From Nitrospirota bacterium (GTDB taxonomy: Bacteria; Nitrospirota; 9FT-COMBO-42-15; HDB-SIOI813): 6,729 nt of DNA. Position numbers and translations under genes: made by a program. The stretch spans positions 1-6,729 of the forward strand of contig JACROQ010000044.1 of assembly GCA_016214375.1 (NCBI GenBank), given 5' to 3'. The notes under the pieces were generated by a model. The model saw only the letters and a list, made by a program, of their open reading frames with translations. It was not told the origin of the DNA and did not search any database. The number at the start of each line of letters is the position of its first letter. Position 1 is the first letter of the stretch. This document shows, one piece after another, positions 6,424 through 6,729 of this stretch.

Positions 6424-6729
6424 TTAAATCTTGCAGATGATCTTGACCAACCTGCCCTGCCTTCGGTCAGGGCCCCTTCGGTCAGGGTTTCTAAATTCTG
6501 TCTCTCCGGCCCTGCGGTCTATCCCGGATCTCTTCTCGATGATCCCTCCCTTTAGCTCCAGGACCTTATAGAGGAATTCCTGATCTGTGGAGAATCGTTC
6601 GACCCCTTCGATCAAGCGTCCCATGTTCCGCCGGATCTCTGAATGGAGGTCTGAGAGTATGTTAAAGTAGGGTTCCTGAGGCAATTTGACGATCTCATTA
6701 AAGATGCCCTGGATCTCGAGGAGTTCCAG
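6424..6729 (-). CDS. Unrecognised protein, 3' part only, with C-terminal Arg-Arg/Asp-Arg-Arg repeats
   Basis: The frame is open from the right edge of the window to TAA at 6424-6426, giving about 101 visible codons. The first possible start inside is a TTG at 6684, but fifteen sense codons (LELLEIQGIFNEIVK) precede it, so the true start probably lies beyond 6729. The visible part is mostly helical and charged (ILSDLHSEIRRNMGRLIEGV, then FLYKVLELKGGIIEK). It is followed by a basic tail with KRSGIDRR, NPDRRGPDRR and a final KIICKI. Similar RRxGxDRR tracts occur in linkers of various signalling proteins, but I cannot name a family or function. Its position just upstream of the HD-GYP gene on the same strand makes a signalling link possible but unproven. 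Confidence 0.7.
   Translation of the reverse strand: MELLEIQGIFNEIVKLPQEPYFNILSDLHSEIRRNMGRLIEGVERFSTDQEFLYKVLELKGGIIEKRSGIDRRAGETEFRNPDRRGPDRRQGRLVKIICKI
6460..6487. repeat. Tandem direct repeat, 13-bp units at 15-bp period, in frame
   Basis: CCTTCGGTCAGGG occurs at 6460-6472 and again at 6475-6487. The period is 15 bp, five codons, so on the - strand it encodes two consecutive PDRR(G/Q) units in the tail of the partial gene. This looks like a short in-frame duplication that extends the Arg-rich tail. Confidence 0.85.

Overview
The window is bacterial chromosomal DNA, densely coding, with a mid-range base composition by eye. A signal peptidase II, an HD-GYP c-di-GMP phosphodiesterase and an Allochromatium-type 2[4Fe-4S] ferredoxin together suggest a Gram-negative bacterium, perhaps an anaerobic or sediment lineage of the deltaproteobacterial or Nitrospirota kind. 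That placement is inference only. No mobile element, CRISPR array, rRNA or tRNA was seen.

Layout, left to right. Positions 1-4692 (+) form one tight gene cluster: ileS (its 5' end lies outside the window), lspA, a seven-repeat TPR protein gene and an rluD-type pseudouridine synthase gene. The joints are TAG|ATG (ileS/lspA), TAATG (lspA/TPR) and a 13-bp gap (TPR/rluD). An 88-bp gap then carries a recognisable sigma-70-type promoter and a strong Shine-Dalgarno sequence for a small ferredoxin gene (4781-5035, +). A long hairpin at 5057-5096 separates the ferredoxin gene from a convergent HD-GYP gene (5076-6362, -) and overlaps the end of the latter. Upstream of HD-GYP on the same strand lies the 3' part of an unrecognised gene (6424-6729, -) ending in Arg/Asp-rich repeats.

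The most notable observation is that ileS is interrupted in frame. A TGA at 475-477 is followed at once by ATG (478-480), and IleRS homology runs smoothly across it with no length change. The break falls in the CP1 editing domain, between its two active-site motifs. Everything downstream is intact, including the KMSKS loop and the C-terminal zinc finger. Possible explanations are a sequencing or assembly error, a recent nonsense mutation, readthrough or recoding of UGA, or a two-piece IleRS made by stop-start reinitiation. None of the five gene ends besides this TGA that are seen complete, nor the end of the right-hand partial gene, uses TGA. The sequence alone cannot choose between these explanations.

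Functionally, the cluster combines translation (IleRS; 23S rRNA pseudouridylation by RluD), lipoprotein maturation (LspA) and an unassigned TPR scaffold. The right half holds redox (ferredoxin) and signalling (HD-GYP) functions. No wholly new system is evident; apart from the split ileS these are ordinary housekeeping and signalling genes.
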